Shown here one piece after another: positions 17,352 to 25,725 of a DNA stretch of 52,213 nucleotides. This stretch comes from SIG565 sp045590755 (GTDB taxonomy: Bacteria; Bacillota; Clostridia; Oscillospirales; Acutalibacteraceae). A model generated the notes under the pieces. That model searched no databases and was not told the origin of the DNA. It saw nothing but the letters and a program-made list of their open reading frames with translations. The position numbers were made by a program, and so were the translations under genes. Location: assembly GCA_045590755.1 (NCBI GenBank), contig JAZNRP010000038.1, forward strand, positions 1-52,213. Reading direction: 5' to 3'. Positions within the stretch are counted from its first letter, which is position 1. Every line of letters starts with the position of its first letter.

Positions 17352-18632
17352 CTACTCCTTGTTATTTTTAAGATATTCCTGTATCTTGTCCTTGTGTTTC
17401 ATTATACAGTCATTTATATCTGCATTACCCCTTACGACATCTTCGGCAAACGCGCGGCAAGTAGGTGCGCCGCAAGCGCCGCAGTCAATTCCGGGTAAAC
17501 CGCTTTTAAGCTTTTGTATATCCGCCATCATTCTCATAGATTCTGCCATACTATCGCTAAGTCTTGATATAGGACGGTAGGTTGAAAGACCTTCAAAGAA
17601 ATAATGCGCGGGTATGTATTTTGCTTCTTCTTCGCTTAAATTGTTCTGCGAAACGGGTAAATAACTGCGTAGTCCCCTAAGCTTTGCCTTAGCAATGAAG
17701 GGGTTTTGTATCGCAAGTACACCGCCGACACATCCGCCTGTACAGGCATTAAGCTCAACAAATTCAAGATTGGGTATGTTCCCGTTCTCAATTTCATCAA
17801 GCACTCGGTTAACATTCTCAATGCCGTCTGCCGCCATATAATTATCGTTAAATATAGCAGTGGCTTCACCGCCTGACGATGCCCAACCGATACCTATTCT
17901 GCCCGAATGTGAATTAATGGTAGGTTCCTTGCCGCGATTCATCGCATTTATCAGTAAAAAGTAAACATCGCTTATTGATATAACCACATCTACTTTACTT
18001 TGGTAATTATCAAGTCCGCTTTTAACATAACTCATCTTCGCAGGACAGGGAGATATAAAGCAAACACCCACATCTTCATCCTTAAGCTCTGGGTGAAGCT
18101 CTTTTATTTCCTGTCTGCATAAATATGCCGCAATTTCCATAGGCGGCAGCAAGTGAATTACATTGTCTTTAAGGGATGGAAATCTGCTTTCTATAAGACG
18201 CACAACCACAGGACATGCCGAGCTTATTGCCGGCTTTTGTATTCCTTCGGTTTTAAGATAATTTCTGGTGTATGCCGATACAAGCTCCGCCGCGCGAGAT
18301 ACTTCATAGACATAGTCAAAGCCAATATCTAAAAGCCCTTGTAAGACATAATCTATTTCTTCAAGATTTTCAAACTGCGCATACAGTGACGGAGCAGGAA
18401 GCGCCACCTTGAACTTGAATTTCTCTATATCAGAAATATTGTCAAGCACTGCCGACTTTGCCTTGTGTGGACATACCCTTATACATTCCCCACAGTCAAT
18501 ACATCTGTCGGGATTAATAACGGCGTGACCGTTTCTTATTCGTATGGCTTCTGTAGGACAGTGTTTAAGGCAGGTAGTACATCCTGTACATTTTTTAACA
18601 TCCAACGCTACCGAATGTCTGTTGTGTTCCAT
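17352..18632 (-). CDS. Sensory-type [FeFe] hydrogenase-like protein
   Basis: A 426-residue protein with two N-terminal ferredoxin clusters (CTGCTTCLKHC, CIDCGECIRVC), an H-cluster-type domain and a C-terminal four-Cys Fe-S domain (CGACGAPTCRAF plus NDC). H-cluster motifs are altered from the catalytic enzyme: L1 SSACPVV in place of TSCSPGW, L2 SPCPAKMSYV in place of MPCTAKKFE, L3 ELNACTGGCVGGVLAIQ in place of the GGGQP loop. Cysteine ligands are kept, but proton-transfer residues are not. This matches the putative H2- or redox-sensing [FeFe] hydrogenases near GHKL ATPases. It is flanked by regulatory genes, so I infer a sensor controlling the bifurcating enzyme made by the same operon. Confidence 0.8.
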   Translation of the reverse strand: MEHNRHSVALDVKKCTGCTTCLKHCPTEAIRIRNGHAVINPDRCIDCGECIRVCPHKAKSAVLDNISDIEKFKFKVALPAPSLYAQFENLEEIDYVLQGLLDIGFDYVYEVSRAAELVSAYTRNYLKTEGIQKPAISSACPVVVRLIESRFPSLKDNVIHLLPPMEIAAYLCRQEIKELHPELKDEDVGVCFISPCPAKMSYVKSGLDNYQSKVDVVISISDVYFLLINAMNRGKEPTINSHSGRIGIGWASSGGEATAIFNDNYMAADGIENVNRVLDEIENGNIPNLEFVELNACTGGCVGGVLAIQNPFIAKAKLRGLRSYLPVSQNNLSEEEAKYIPAHYFFEGLSTYRPISRLSDSMAESMRMMADIQKLKSGLPGIDCGACGAPTCRAFAEDVVRGNADINDCIMKHKDKIQEYLKNNKE

Positions 18633-18641
18633 AGGCTCACC

Positions 18642-19064
18642 TTAGATATTAATTTTCATAGTTATGGTCGTACCGACGCCCACAGTAGAATCTATCCGCA
18701 TTTCATCCGAGTATCTTTTCATATTCGGAAGTCCCATACCGGCACCAAAGCCGAGAGAACGAACTGTGTCCGTAGCGGTTGAAAAGCCTTCCTGCATTGC
18801 CTGATTGATATCTTTAATGCCGGGGCCCTTATCGGCCAATACTATTTCAATACAGTCTTCACTGACCGTAACGGTAGCCTTACCGCCACGGGCGTGTATA
18901 ACCATATTTATTTCGCCTTCATACATCGCTATTGATGCTCTTCGTATAGTTTCGGGTGGTATACCCAATTGCCTGAGATTTTTCTTTAGTTGGCCCGACG
19001 CCTGACCTGCAGTTGTGAAATTTTTTCCATCAACTACGAAATCAAATGTCAGCTTATCACTCAT
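18642..19064 (-). CDS. Anti-sigma-factor-like GHKL ATPase
   Basis: A 140-residue protein of the RsbW/SpoIIAB-like ATPase group. It has IRRASIAMYEGEINMVIHA (N box) near 42, VLADKGPGIKDI (G1) near 76 and GFGAGMGLPNMKRYSDEM (G2) near 106. The same type is common next to sensory [FeFe] hydrogenases in Clostridia, where it is annotated as an anti-sigma regulatory factor. No cognate sigma factor or anti-anti-sigma (STAS) gene lies in the window. Its start overlaps the DRTGG gene upstream by 8 nt. Confidence 0.78.
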   Translation of the reverse strand: MSDKLTFDFVVDGKNFTTAGQASGQLKKNLRQLGIPPETIRRASIAMYEGEINMVIHARGGKATVTVSEDCIEIVLADKGPGIKDINQAMQEGFSTATDTVRSLGFGAGMGLPNMKRYSDEMRIDSTVGVGTTITMKINI

Positions 19065-19413
19065 ACTTTTTCTTTACTCCCGTAAGGCCGTTAGAATAAA
19101 GTATGCCGCAGGTATCGTACATACGCTTTTCGGTTGCAAGCAATACAATACCGCTTTCCTTTGCTAAATTAATCATCTCATCATTTGGCATTTTTCCACG
19201 GACAAAAACTATACAAATCATATCCATCATTTCGGCTGTTCTGACAACCTGTGGGTTAAGAAGACCCGATATTAAAACCGACTGGTCATTTACATAGGCT
19301 AAAACATCGCTCATCATATCGCTGCCGAAAGCGGCGTATACCTGCTTTTCTAAAAGCTCTTCCCCATAGATTACCTTGGCATCCAAAAGCTCTTTAATCT
19401 GACTTATTTTCAT
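19057..19413 (-). CDS. DRTGG-like protein, copy 1 (hydrogenase-linked)
   Basis: A 118-residue DRTGG-type protein: KISQIKELLDAKVIYGEELL at the N-terminus, then AAFGSDMMSDVLAYVNDQSVLI and PQVVRTAEMMDMICIVFVRG, ending with the NGLTGVKKKYE tail. This layout is the one seen in CBS/DRTGG regulatory domains. It is the second gene of the operon, 25 bp after hydC, and its reading frame overlaps the following ATPase by 8 nt. Likely a ligand-sensing partner of the ATPase; no enzymatic motif is visible. Confidence 0.7.
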   Translation of the reverse strand: MKISQIKELLDAKVIYGEELLEKQVYAAFGSDMMSDVLAYVNDQSVLISGLLNPQVVRTAEMMDMICIVFVRGKMPNDEMINLAKESGIVLLATEKRMYDTCGILYSNGLTGVKKKYE

Positions 19414-19438
19414 ACAGATTTTTCCTTCTTAAAAAGAA

Positions 19439-19939
19439 TTAAAGGTCTTGATATTTTGCGATTATACCAGGGATATCATCCACTACCAACTTGCCGTAAA
19501 CATCTTCGTTAACGGTAAGTACGGGAGCAAGACCGCAAGCACCGATGCAACGGCAGGCGGTAAGTGAGAACTTTCCGTCTTCTGTGCATTCGTCTGCGCC
19601 GATACCCAGTATTTCGGTAAGCTTATCCATAAGCTCGCCCGCACCCTTAACATAGCAGGCAGTACCAAGACATACCGATATATTGTATTTGCCCTTCGGA
19701 GACAGTGAAAACTGAGCGTAGAATGTTGCAACGCCATATACCTTTTCAAGCGGAACATCCATACCTTCAGCTATCATAAGCTGTACTTCCATCGGGAGAT
19801 AACCGTAAATTCCCTGAGCTTCCTGCATTACAGCCATAAGGTTGCTTTTGTCATCCTTATACTTCGCAATAACAGCCTGAAGCTCTGCTTCCTGTTCGGC
19901 TGTGCCCTTAAAAGGAAGTTTGCTGATTTTCTTTTGCAT
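19439..19939 (-). CDS. hydC: Hydrogenase subunit HydC/HndA (NuoE-like)
   Basis: A 166-residue thioredoxin-like [2Fe-2S] subunit, homologous to NuoE. After a helical N-terminus (residues ~1-70) the cluster cysteines are in CLGTACYVKGA near 90 and SLTACRCIGACGLAPVL near 130. It passes electrons between the flavin subunit HydB and HydA. It is the promoter-proximal gene, separated from hydB and hydA by the seven signalling/relay genes, so the enzyme genes bracket the regulatory block. AAGGAGG precedes the ATG by about 8 nt. Confidence 0.94.
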   Translation of the reverse strand: MQKKISKLPFKGTAEQEAELQAVIAKYKDDKSNLMAVMQEAQGIYGYLPMEVQLMIAEGMDVPLEKVYGVATFYAQFSLSPKGKYNISVCLGTACYVKGAGELMDKLTEILGIGADECTEDGKFSLTACRCIGACGLAPVLTVNEDVYGKLVVDDIPGIIAKYQDL

Positions 19940-20022
19940 GATAATCCTCCTTATAATATAAAAAGTTACAATGTCGCACCCCGTTTTTACGGGTTTTTAC
20001 AAGACATCATACACCACAAAAT

Positions 20023-20031
20023 AGTATAACA
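20023..20031 (-). promoter_or_regulatory. Extended -10 promoter of the hydrogenase operon
   Basis: Minus strand TGTTATACT, an extended -10 element, about 85 bp upstream of hydC. No convincing -35 sits 17 bp upstream. The leader then contains a small hairpin (CCCGT/ACGGG around 19980-19995). No clear Rex operator was found by eye. Confidence 0.45.
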
Positions 20032-20102
20032 TATCTATTCTCTTTTTTCTACCCTTTTTTGATAAAATTTTGACAATTTTTTATTTTGAATTTATGACCC
20101 AA

Positions 20103-20133
20103 AAATACCCTTCGCTTAAAGCGAAGGGTATTT
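20103..20133 (-). terminator. Terminator of the polysaccharide operon
   Basis: A perfect 14-bp stem (AAATACCCTTCGCT and its complement) with a 3-base loop, overlapping the last gene's stop codon; on the minus strand it ends in a short T run. Confidence 0.85.
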
Positions 20134-20134
20134 T

Positions 20135-21280
20135 TTATAGTTGTGCTTTTTCAATTATAAAATCTACGACTCTTTTGGTGTTTTGTCCGTCGTTAGCAAA
20201 ATTAACATATGCGTTGATTTTTTCCCGCTCTTCTTTAAGACGGTCAACACCGTTAGCCAAATTATCAATAAAGGCTATAAATTCCTTTAAGTTGTAAACC
20301 TTTTCGGCTCCCGACATATACATTTCATAATTATCAACAAGCCCGATATTCTTTTTGTATTCCTCAATATCTTCCCAAATTACCGCAATCGGTTTATTGC
20401 ATATTAAATAATCAAAATATATCGAAGAATAATCGGTAATCATTGCATCACAGTTTCCAATGAATTCATACGCCAAAATTTCATGCTCGGCATAAAAGTC
20501 ATCATTTATGAATCGTATATTACTTAAATTCAACTTTTTTATATAGGTCATATTCTGAGCAAAGTGCGGTTTTAAAACAATTAAAATGTTATTTTTCTTG
20601 GCGCACTCATTAAGCTTGAGAGCAGAATCAATATCATTGATTATTGGCAGTGCGCTCTTGCCGTCAGTATTGTCGGCGGCGTCTTTATGCTGCCTAAAGG
20701 TTGGATACCAAATAATGATTTTATCACATTCAGTATTAAGCATTTTTTTGATATTTTTCTTACAACCGGTCAACAAATCATTTCTCGGAAGACCTAACGG
20801 CACCATTTTTTCTTTTGGAAAATTCAATTCATAGGACATAACATCTATCATATTCGGCGATGAAACCAAGCAATAATCAATCTTTTCAGGGATGTTATAA
20901 TAGCTTCTTACGCTTTTGAGAGCGGTGCCATGGGTTAAATAAAACGCTTTTTGCGAGTCCTTTTTAGGTATCAAAAAATCATTACAGGAAATAAGACATT
21001 TCGAAAAACGGATTTTACTTCTTAAAATTTTATTTTCCTTGGGCAAATCGGTATTTAAATAAAAAACATTATCAAGCTTTTCTGGTATCTTGGTGCCGTT
21101 TTTTACTAACCAGTACATTTTATATTTTTTATTATAACCGCGCCGCACCAGCTCGTTAAAAACAGATAGTGTGTTATCGGAAAGTGCCGGTATACTTTCA
21201 AAAACAATAATATTTTTTCTCGGTAGCAGCTCAAGCGCAATTTGTCTGAGAATTTTTTTAACTTTAGAAAAAATCTTCAT
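20135..21280 (-). CDS. CDP-polyol glycero/ribitol-phosphotransferase family (TagF/TarF-like)
   Basis: A 381-residue protein of the CDP-glycerol glycerophosphotransferase family, which adds polyol-phosphate units to wall or capsule polymers at the inner membrane face. Motifs: YLTHGTALKSVRS near 118 (family 'HGT'), GLPRNDLL near 165, WYPTFRQH near 190, VLKPHF near 240 and ITDYSSIYFDYLICNKPI near 285 (nucleotide-binding). The start at 21280 is preceded by TGGAG 6 nt upstream; the ATG 12 nt earlier contains that Shine-Dalgarno sequence and is rejected. Last gene of the operon, 12 bp after the flippase. With LicD next door, it suggests a polymer bearing phosphate-linked substituents. Confidence 0.85.
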   Translation of the reverse strand: MKIFSKVKKILRQIALELLPRKNIIVFESIPALSDNTLSVFNELVRRGYNKKYKMYWLVKNGTKIPEKLDNVFYLNTDLPKENKILRSKIRFSKCLISCNDFLIPKKDSQKAFYLTHGTALKSVRSYYNIPEKIDYCLVSSPNMIDVMSYELNFPKEKMVPLGLPRNDLLTGCKKNIKKMLNTECDKIIIWYPTFRQHKDAADNTDGKSALPIINDIDSALKLNECAKKNNILIVLKPHFAQNMTYIKKLNLSNIRFINDDFYAEHEILAYEFIGNCDAMITDYSSIYFDYLICNKPIAVIWEDIEEYKKNIGLVDNYEMYMSGAEKVYNLKEFIAFIDNLANGVDRLKEEREKINAYVNFANDGQNTKRVVDFIIEKAQL

Positions 21281-21292
21281 AAAAAACTCCAT

Positions 21293-22747
21293 TTATCTGG
21301 AAAGAAATTTTTTGGCATAATCAAGCACATAGCTGAAGCTGGGGTTTTTAGTTACATAATTCAAAAGTATATAAATAATTGCGCCCGATAAAATTTGTAT
21401 AATGAACAACAATACTGTATTTATATTTAAAAGACCTATAAAATACACCGCGGCCGCCATAACCACCGAAACAATTAAATTATGAAGCAAATCAAACAAC
21501 TGCTCCTTTAATCCATAGCCCAACAGCTTTTTATTAGGGAAGGAATTAATGTAGCTTGCAACAATTGTATTGAATGCGCAAGAACAAGCAAGATAAATCG
21601 GATTTTTAGCAAACAGAATAAATAAAAATGTTACCACTAAATAAGCAGACTTTTTAATGATTTCCATTTTTAAAACCAAATCACTTCTGCCTAATGCATT
21701 AATCACCTGAAGATTACCTGTTTGAATCATTGTAAACATATAAACGAAACAAAAAACTAAAATATACGGAAAGGCTGGAAGCCATTTTTCAGTTAAGAAA
21801 ATAGAAATAAACTTATCGCCGACAACCGCAAAGCCCAGCATCATAGGAAATACAAAAAAGGAAGAAATCTGCATAAACCTTCTTGTATAGGAAAGCAGCT
21901 GTTGTTTGTTATCCTGCGCATTACTCATTACAGGAAATAAAACGCTTGAAAATGACTCTCCGAAGGTTGAGTTAATTATGCTCGGGAAGCTTTTACCTTT
22001 GGTATAAAACGATAAATCCGATGTTGTAAACTTAAGCCCGATAATTAACGGATTTATTTCATCATATATTGTTGCTACAAAAGAAGCCGCAACAATTTTC
22101 CAACCAAAGTTGAAAATATACTTAAAACTGTTTTTTACGATTTTTAATTTTATTTTAACCCGTGTAGTAGCAAAAAGAATTACCGTATCGATAAATGAAT
22201 TGGACATCTGCTGAACAACTAATGCCCATGGACCAAAGCCCTTAAAAGCCAACACTATGCCTAAGACGGCAGAAATTGTTATTCCGACAATTGTAGACCA
22301 GAAAAACTTTCTGAATTCCAAGCTTTTTGAAATCTTAGCGCAGACAATTGACTTAAAAGAATTAATAAAGAAGGTCAAGCCCATTATTCTGAAAACAGGA
22401 ACTAAAATTTGCTTGTCATATGCGTCAGCTATAAACGGCGCAGTAAAAAAGACAATTATATAAAGAACAGTAGCAAACAGAAAACTGATTGTAAATGTTG
22501 TGGAATAATCATCTTCATTTGCATCTTTTTTCTGAATTAGGGCAGTGTTAAAGCTGCCGGAAATAAATATACTCGCAAAAGCAAAGAATATTGAAACAAT
22601 ACCGACAACACTGTAATCATCAGGTGTCAGCAAACGAGCCAGAACAATTGATACTGCCAATGATACAAAACGCGAAAGCGTTCTTTCTGAAATTTTCCAA
22701 AAGAAGCTTGAAAAGACTTTGTTTTTCGGGGATGAACCTTTACTCAA
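21293..22747 (-). CDS. Polysaccharide flippase (Wzx/MOP family)
   Basis: A 484-residue protein with 12-14 hydrophobic segments and the N-terminal pattern FFWKISERTLSRFVSLAVSI followed by LARLLTPDDYSVVGI, typical of lipopolysaccharide-type flippases (Polysacc_synt). It should move lipid-linked repeat units across the membrane. The start codon is TTG, with AAGGTGA about 6 nt upstream; no ATG is near. Located 22 bp after a glycosyltransferase and with EpsG in the same operon, it completes a Wzx/Wzy-type export pair. Confidence 0.9.
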   Translation of the reverse strand: MSKGSSPKNKVFSSFFWKISERTLSRFVSLAVSIVLARLLTPDDYSVVGIVSIFFAFASIFISGSFNTALIQKKDANEDDYSTTFTISFLFATVLYIIVFFTAPFIADAYDKQILVPVFRIMGLTFFINSFKSIVCAKISKSLEFRKFFWSTIVGITISAVLGIVLAFKGFGPWALVVQQMSNSFIDTVILFATTRVKIKLKIVKNSFKYIFNFGWKIVAASFVATIYDEINPLIIGLKFTTSDLSFYTKGKSFPSIINSTFGESFSSVLFPVMSNAQDNKQQLLSYTRRFMQISSFFVFPMMLGFAVVGDKFISIFLTEKWLPAFPYILVFCFVYMFTMIQTGNLQVINALGRSDLVLKMEIIKKSAYLVVTFLFILFAKNPIYLACSCAFNTIVASYINSFPNKKLLGYGLKEQLFDLLHNLIVSVVMAAAVYFIGLLNINTVLLFIIQILSGAIIYILLNYVTKNPSFSYVLDYAKKFLSR

Positions 22748-22769
22748 AAAATCACCTTAATCTGTTTTT

Positions 22770-23783
22770 TTAGAATGATATCAACCGTTTGATTAATATT
22801 TTGAAATCGGTAAAAATACCGAATGCAATCCACCTGAAATGCATCGCACACGGACATTTTAAGTACCTTTCCATTGATAAAACTTCTGTGTCTGATTTAA
22901 TTTCTTCAGACGCTTTATTTAATTCATCAAAAAGCTGTTCTTGAAGCCTTTTAATTGTATTTTTAAATTTCAAGTGCTTTCTTTCTCTGTATATCTGCGC
23001 TATAAAACGGTAAATGGTCTTTAGTTTACGGTCTGCAACAATCGGGAAATACTGTGGGTATTTATCTTTGATTAAATTCATAAGAGATTCCTGACAAGAG
23101 ATAAACACCAATCTTTCTTCGCTAAAGCCGCTATAGTCGGTACTGCCCATTCGCTGCAAATAATAATATAAACTGTCCTTAATAACAGCCGCCGATGAAC
23201 AACGGCTTAAAAAGTGCGGCATTATGTATGTGTCTTCAACACATCTGAAGTTTGGGAATTCAAGTCCTGCAATTTTCTCTCTTCTGAATAACTTGCAAAC
23301 AGGACCTGCACCTATATAATGCGGTGCCGAAATATATTCGAGCATCAGTGTTTGGTTGTCTAATACTTTATCTTCTGAATACCATTCGGCATTTACCAAG
23401 CGTTTTCCAAAATCGTATATAATTCCGCAAAGCGCAACATCGTGAGCACCACCGTTTGTAGCTTTAACTAATTTTTCTATCATAGTTAATTCAATATAGT
23501 CATCGCTATCAACAAACATTATGTACTCGCCTGTAGATATGTCCATCCCTTTGTTTCGGGCGACCCCTTGTCCTTCGTTAACCTTATGAATAACCTTGAT
23601 TCTATCATCGTTTTCGGACCATTCATCACACATTTTAGATGAATTATCGAAAGAGCCATCATCAATTAGTATAATTTCTAAATTTTTATAGGTCTGATTT
23701 GTTATAGAAGAAATACATTTATTTAATAGCTTCTCAATGTTATATACAGGAACAATGACGCTAACAAGCGGAGAAAAACCCAT
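22770..23783 (-). CDS. Glycosyltransferase family 2
   Basis: A 337-residue GT2 protein. SVIVPVYNIEKLLNKCISSI opens the GT-A fold, IILIDDGSFDNSSKMCDEW carries the nucleotide-binding Asp, and MFVDSDDYIEL near 95 is the DxD metal site. The C-terminal 130 residues are helical and basic and probably contact the membrane. It transfers a sugar from a nucleotide donor during repeat-unit assembly; donor and acceptor cannot be read from sequence. AAGGTG precedes the ATG. Confidence 0.88.
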   Translation of the reverse strand: MGFSPLVSVIVPVYNIEKLLNKCISSITNQTYKNLEIILIDDGSFDNSSKMCDEWSENDDRIKVIHKVNEGQGVARNKGMDISTGEYIMFVDSDDYIELTMIEKLVKATNGGAHDVALCGIIYDFGKRLVNAEWYSEDKVLDNQTLMLEYISAPHYIGAGPVCKLFRREKIAGLEFPNFRCVEDTYIMPHFLSRCSSAAVIKDSLYYYLQRMGSTDYSGFSEERLVFISCQESLMNLIKDKYPQYFPIVADRKLKTIYRFIAQIYRERKHLKFKNTIKRLQEQLFDELNKASEEIKSDTEVLSMERYLKCPCAMHFRWIAFGIFTDFKILIKRLISF

Positions 23784-23808
23784 AATACACCTTCTGTTCT
23801 AAATAATA

Positions 23809-24618
23809 TTACAGCTTTATTTCACATATCTTATGGCGGTTAACCTGTTTTTCTTTGGGTGGAAGCTGCATATAATCACCATATGCCGCTGTAAGCCATT
23901 TATCATAGTCTGACGGAACAGAAAATTCATAGCCTTCAAACATTTTTCTCTCAAGCGGAAAATAAACAGCTTCACTGAATAATAAATTTCTGTACCCTAA
24001 GTTACTGGCAAAGCTTGTATAAAGCGTTGCATCTGTGTTTTCATCAATGCTCATAAGAGCCGTGCGCCACTTATCTATTGTTTTAACACCAAACAACGAT
24101 ATTACTCTGCAAGCGGCTTTGGTTGTAAGCTTAATAGGCTTGGAAACCTTTAGCTTATATAGGATTGCGGTTGTTAAAAGATGAATGAAATGTGCTTTCA
24201 CGCTTAAAGCTTTTACATTTTTGACCTTATCAAGCGGAAAAACATCAATCCACACCCCGTGGCAAATATCAAGACCCGCCATATCGGGTTCTTTCATTAT
24301 GGTTCCTTTTAAGCGAACCTTAACAATAGGAATCGGATAATTAGGCTGAAGTCTTGTTGCCTGTATCTGATAAATTTCAGGGAGATTTTGTGCAATAGAA
24401 AGAAATTTTTCAAAGTCCTTTCTTGGCATAGAAATATCAATATCGTCATCCCAGGGAATAAAGCCACCGTGTCTTACAGCGCCCAAAAGGGTACCGCTGG
24501 AAAGACAATATTTAATATCGTTTTTATCGCAAAACTCAGCAACATCCTTCAAAATAGAAAGCTGAGTTTGCTGAAGCCGCCTTAATAGCTCACCCTTTAA
24601 TGAAATACACTCGGACAT
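23809..24618 (-). CDS. LicD family phosphotransferase
   Basis: A 269-residue LicD-family (nucleotidyltransferase-fold) protein. YCLSSGTLLGAVRHGGFIPWDD ID-type core is present (key parts SGTLLGAVRHGG and PWDDDIDI near 45-60), with the metal-binding aspartates intact. LicD proteins transfer phosphocholine or another phosphodiester substituent onto surface glycans. No choline-activating licC/licA genes are in the window, so the substituent is unknown. It starts right at the stop of the preceding glycosyltransferase (TAAATG), with GGAGG inside that gene's end. Confidence 0.88.
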   Translation of the reverse strand: MSECISLKGELLRRLQQTQLSILKDVAEFCDKNDIKYCLSSGTLLGAVRHGGFIPWDDDIDISMPRKDFEKFLSIAQNLPEIYQIQATRLQPNYPIPIVKVRLKGTIMKEPDMAGLDICHGVWIDVFPLDKVKNVKALSVKAHFIHLLTTAILYKLKVSKPIKLTTKAACRVISLFGVKTIDKWRTALMSIDENTDATLYTSFASNLGYRNLLFSEAVYFPLERKMFEGYEFSVPSDYDKWLTAAYGDYMQLPPKEKQVNRHKICEIKL

Positions 24619-25701
24619 TTATAAGCCTCCAAAGAGTTTTTTCCATAAATTTATTACATTCGTACAACTAAAACGATTCAATTTGCTATCGGCGTTTTCG
24701 GAAAAGCTTTTTCTCAAGTCATCATTTTCAATAAGCTTACAAATTGAATCCGCCATACAAGAAATATCAAACGGTTTAATCAAAAAGCCGTTAACGCCGT
24801 CATCAATAATATTACGGGGGCCGTACGGAACATCAAATGCCACCGTGGGCAAATGATACGCCTGTGCTTCGCCAAGCACCAGACCAAAGCCTTCAGAACG
24901 CGATGTCATAACCAATATAGCGGCGTTCTGATATGCAGCTTCTAATTCCTTTGCCCTGCCATTAAAACAAACATTATTTTCAATATGCAGTCTTTTCGCA
25001 GCTTCCGCCAGACCGTCATACTCCGGACCGTCGCCATAAAAATCCCACGACCAATCGGGATGACGCTTAAAGACCTGCGACGCTGTTTCTAAAGCCATAT
25101 CAAAGCCTTTAACATGAAGAAAATTACCGATTGACAGTATTTTCTTTGAATTTATATTATACACCGATTTAGAAGAATCGGGACAAATATTTGGTATGCA
25201 CTGTATTTCACAGTGCTTCTTAACGCTCGTTTTCAGGTCTTCACAGTCCTGGGGTGTAAGCGTAATATAAGCATCGCCGTATTTTAGTGCCAATTTTCTG
25301 AGAAGATGCATTCTTTTATTTTCAACATCATATTTGACACTAAAATGCTCCCAAAACACCTGTTTTAATCGCGAACAAAGTAGCTTTAAAGGCAAGGTGA
25401 ATATGCCCAAAGATACATCGACATTTACCAGTATATCAATTTTATTTCTCCTGATATAGCCTGATAACATAAATATATTTTTCACAAGGGAAAAAACACC
25501 GCGGTATGCCGTATTATCTAAGGCGCTGTAATGAATGTTTTCTGACAGCGGATAAAATGATGGCTTACCGCCATCCCGTTTACTTAAAACAAACACATCA
25601 TATTCACTATCCAAAGACAGCGCGTTTGAAACCAACTGAGTCATATGCTCAGTACCGCCGCCCCTACTCATAGACCCGGAGAAAAAGCAAATTTTTTTCA
25701 T
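24619..25701 (-). CDS. Glycosyltransferase family 4
   Basis: A 360-residue GT-B glycosyltransferase. N-terminal SMSRGGGTEHMTQLVSNAL is the acceptor-side glycine motif; SIGNFLHVKGFDMALE near 190 begins the C-terminal domain and SRSEGFGLVLGEAQAYHLP near 265 is the GT4 donor-binding E(x7)E motif. Donor sugar unknown. TAA of this gene abuts the licD start, so the two are translationally coupled. Confidence 0.9.
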   Translation of the reverse strand: MKKICFFSGSMSRGGGTEHMTQLVSNALSLDSEYDVFVLSKRDGGKPSFYPLSENIHYSALDNTAYRGVFSLVKNIFMLSGYIRRNKIDILVNVDVSLGIFTLPLKLLCSRLKQVFWEHFSVKYDVENKRMHLLRKLALKYGDAYITLTPQDCEDLKTSVKKHCEIQCIPNICPDSSKSVYNINSKKILSIGNFLHVKGFDMALETASQVFKRHPDWSWDFYGDGPEYDGLAEAAKRLHIENNVCFNGRAKELEAAYQNAAILVMTSRSEGFGLVLGEAQAYHLPTVAFDVPYGPRNIIDDGVNGFLIKPFDISCMADSICKLIENDDLRKSFSENADSKLNRFSCTNVINLWKKLFGGL

Positions 25702-25725
25702 AAAAAATCCTTTTGAAAATTGTAA

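Noticed and set aside
19980..19998. Plus-strand terminator before the hydrogenase operon
   Set aside because: The small CCCGT/ACGGG hairpin with Ts has no gene upstream on that strand; it is more likely a feature of the hydC leader.
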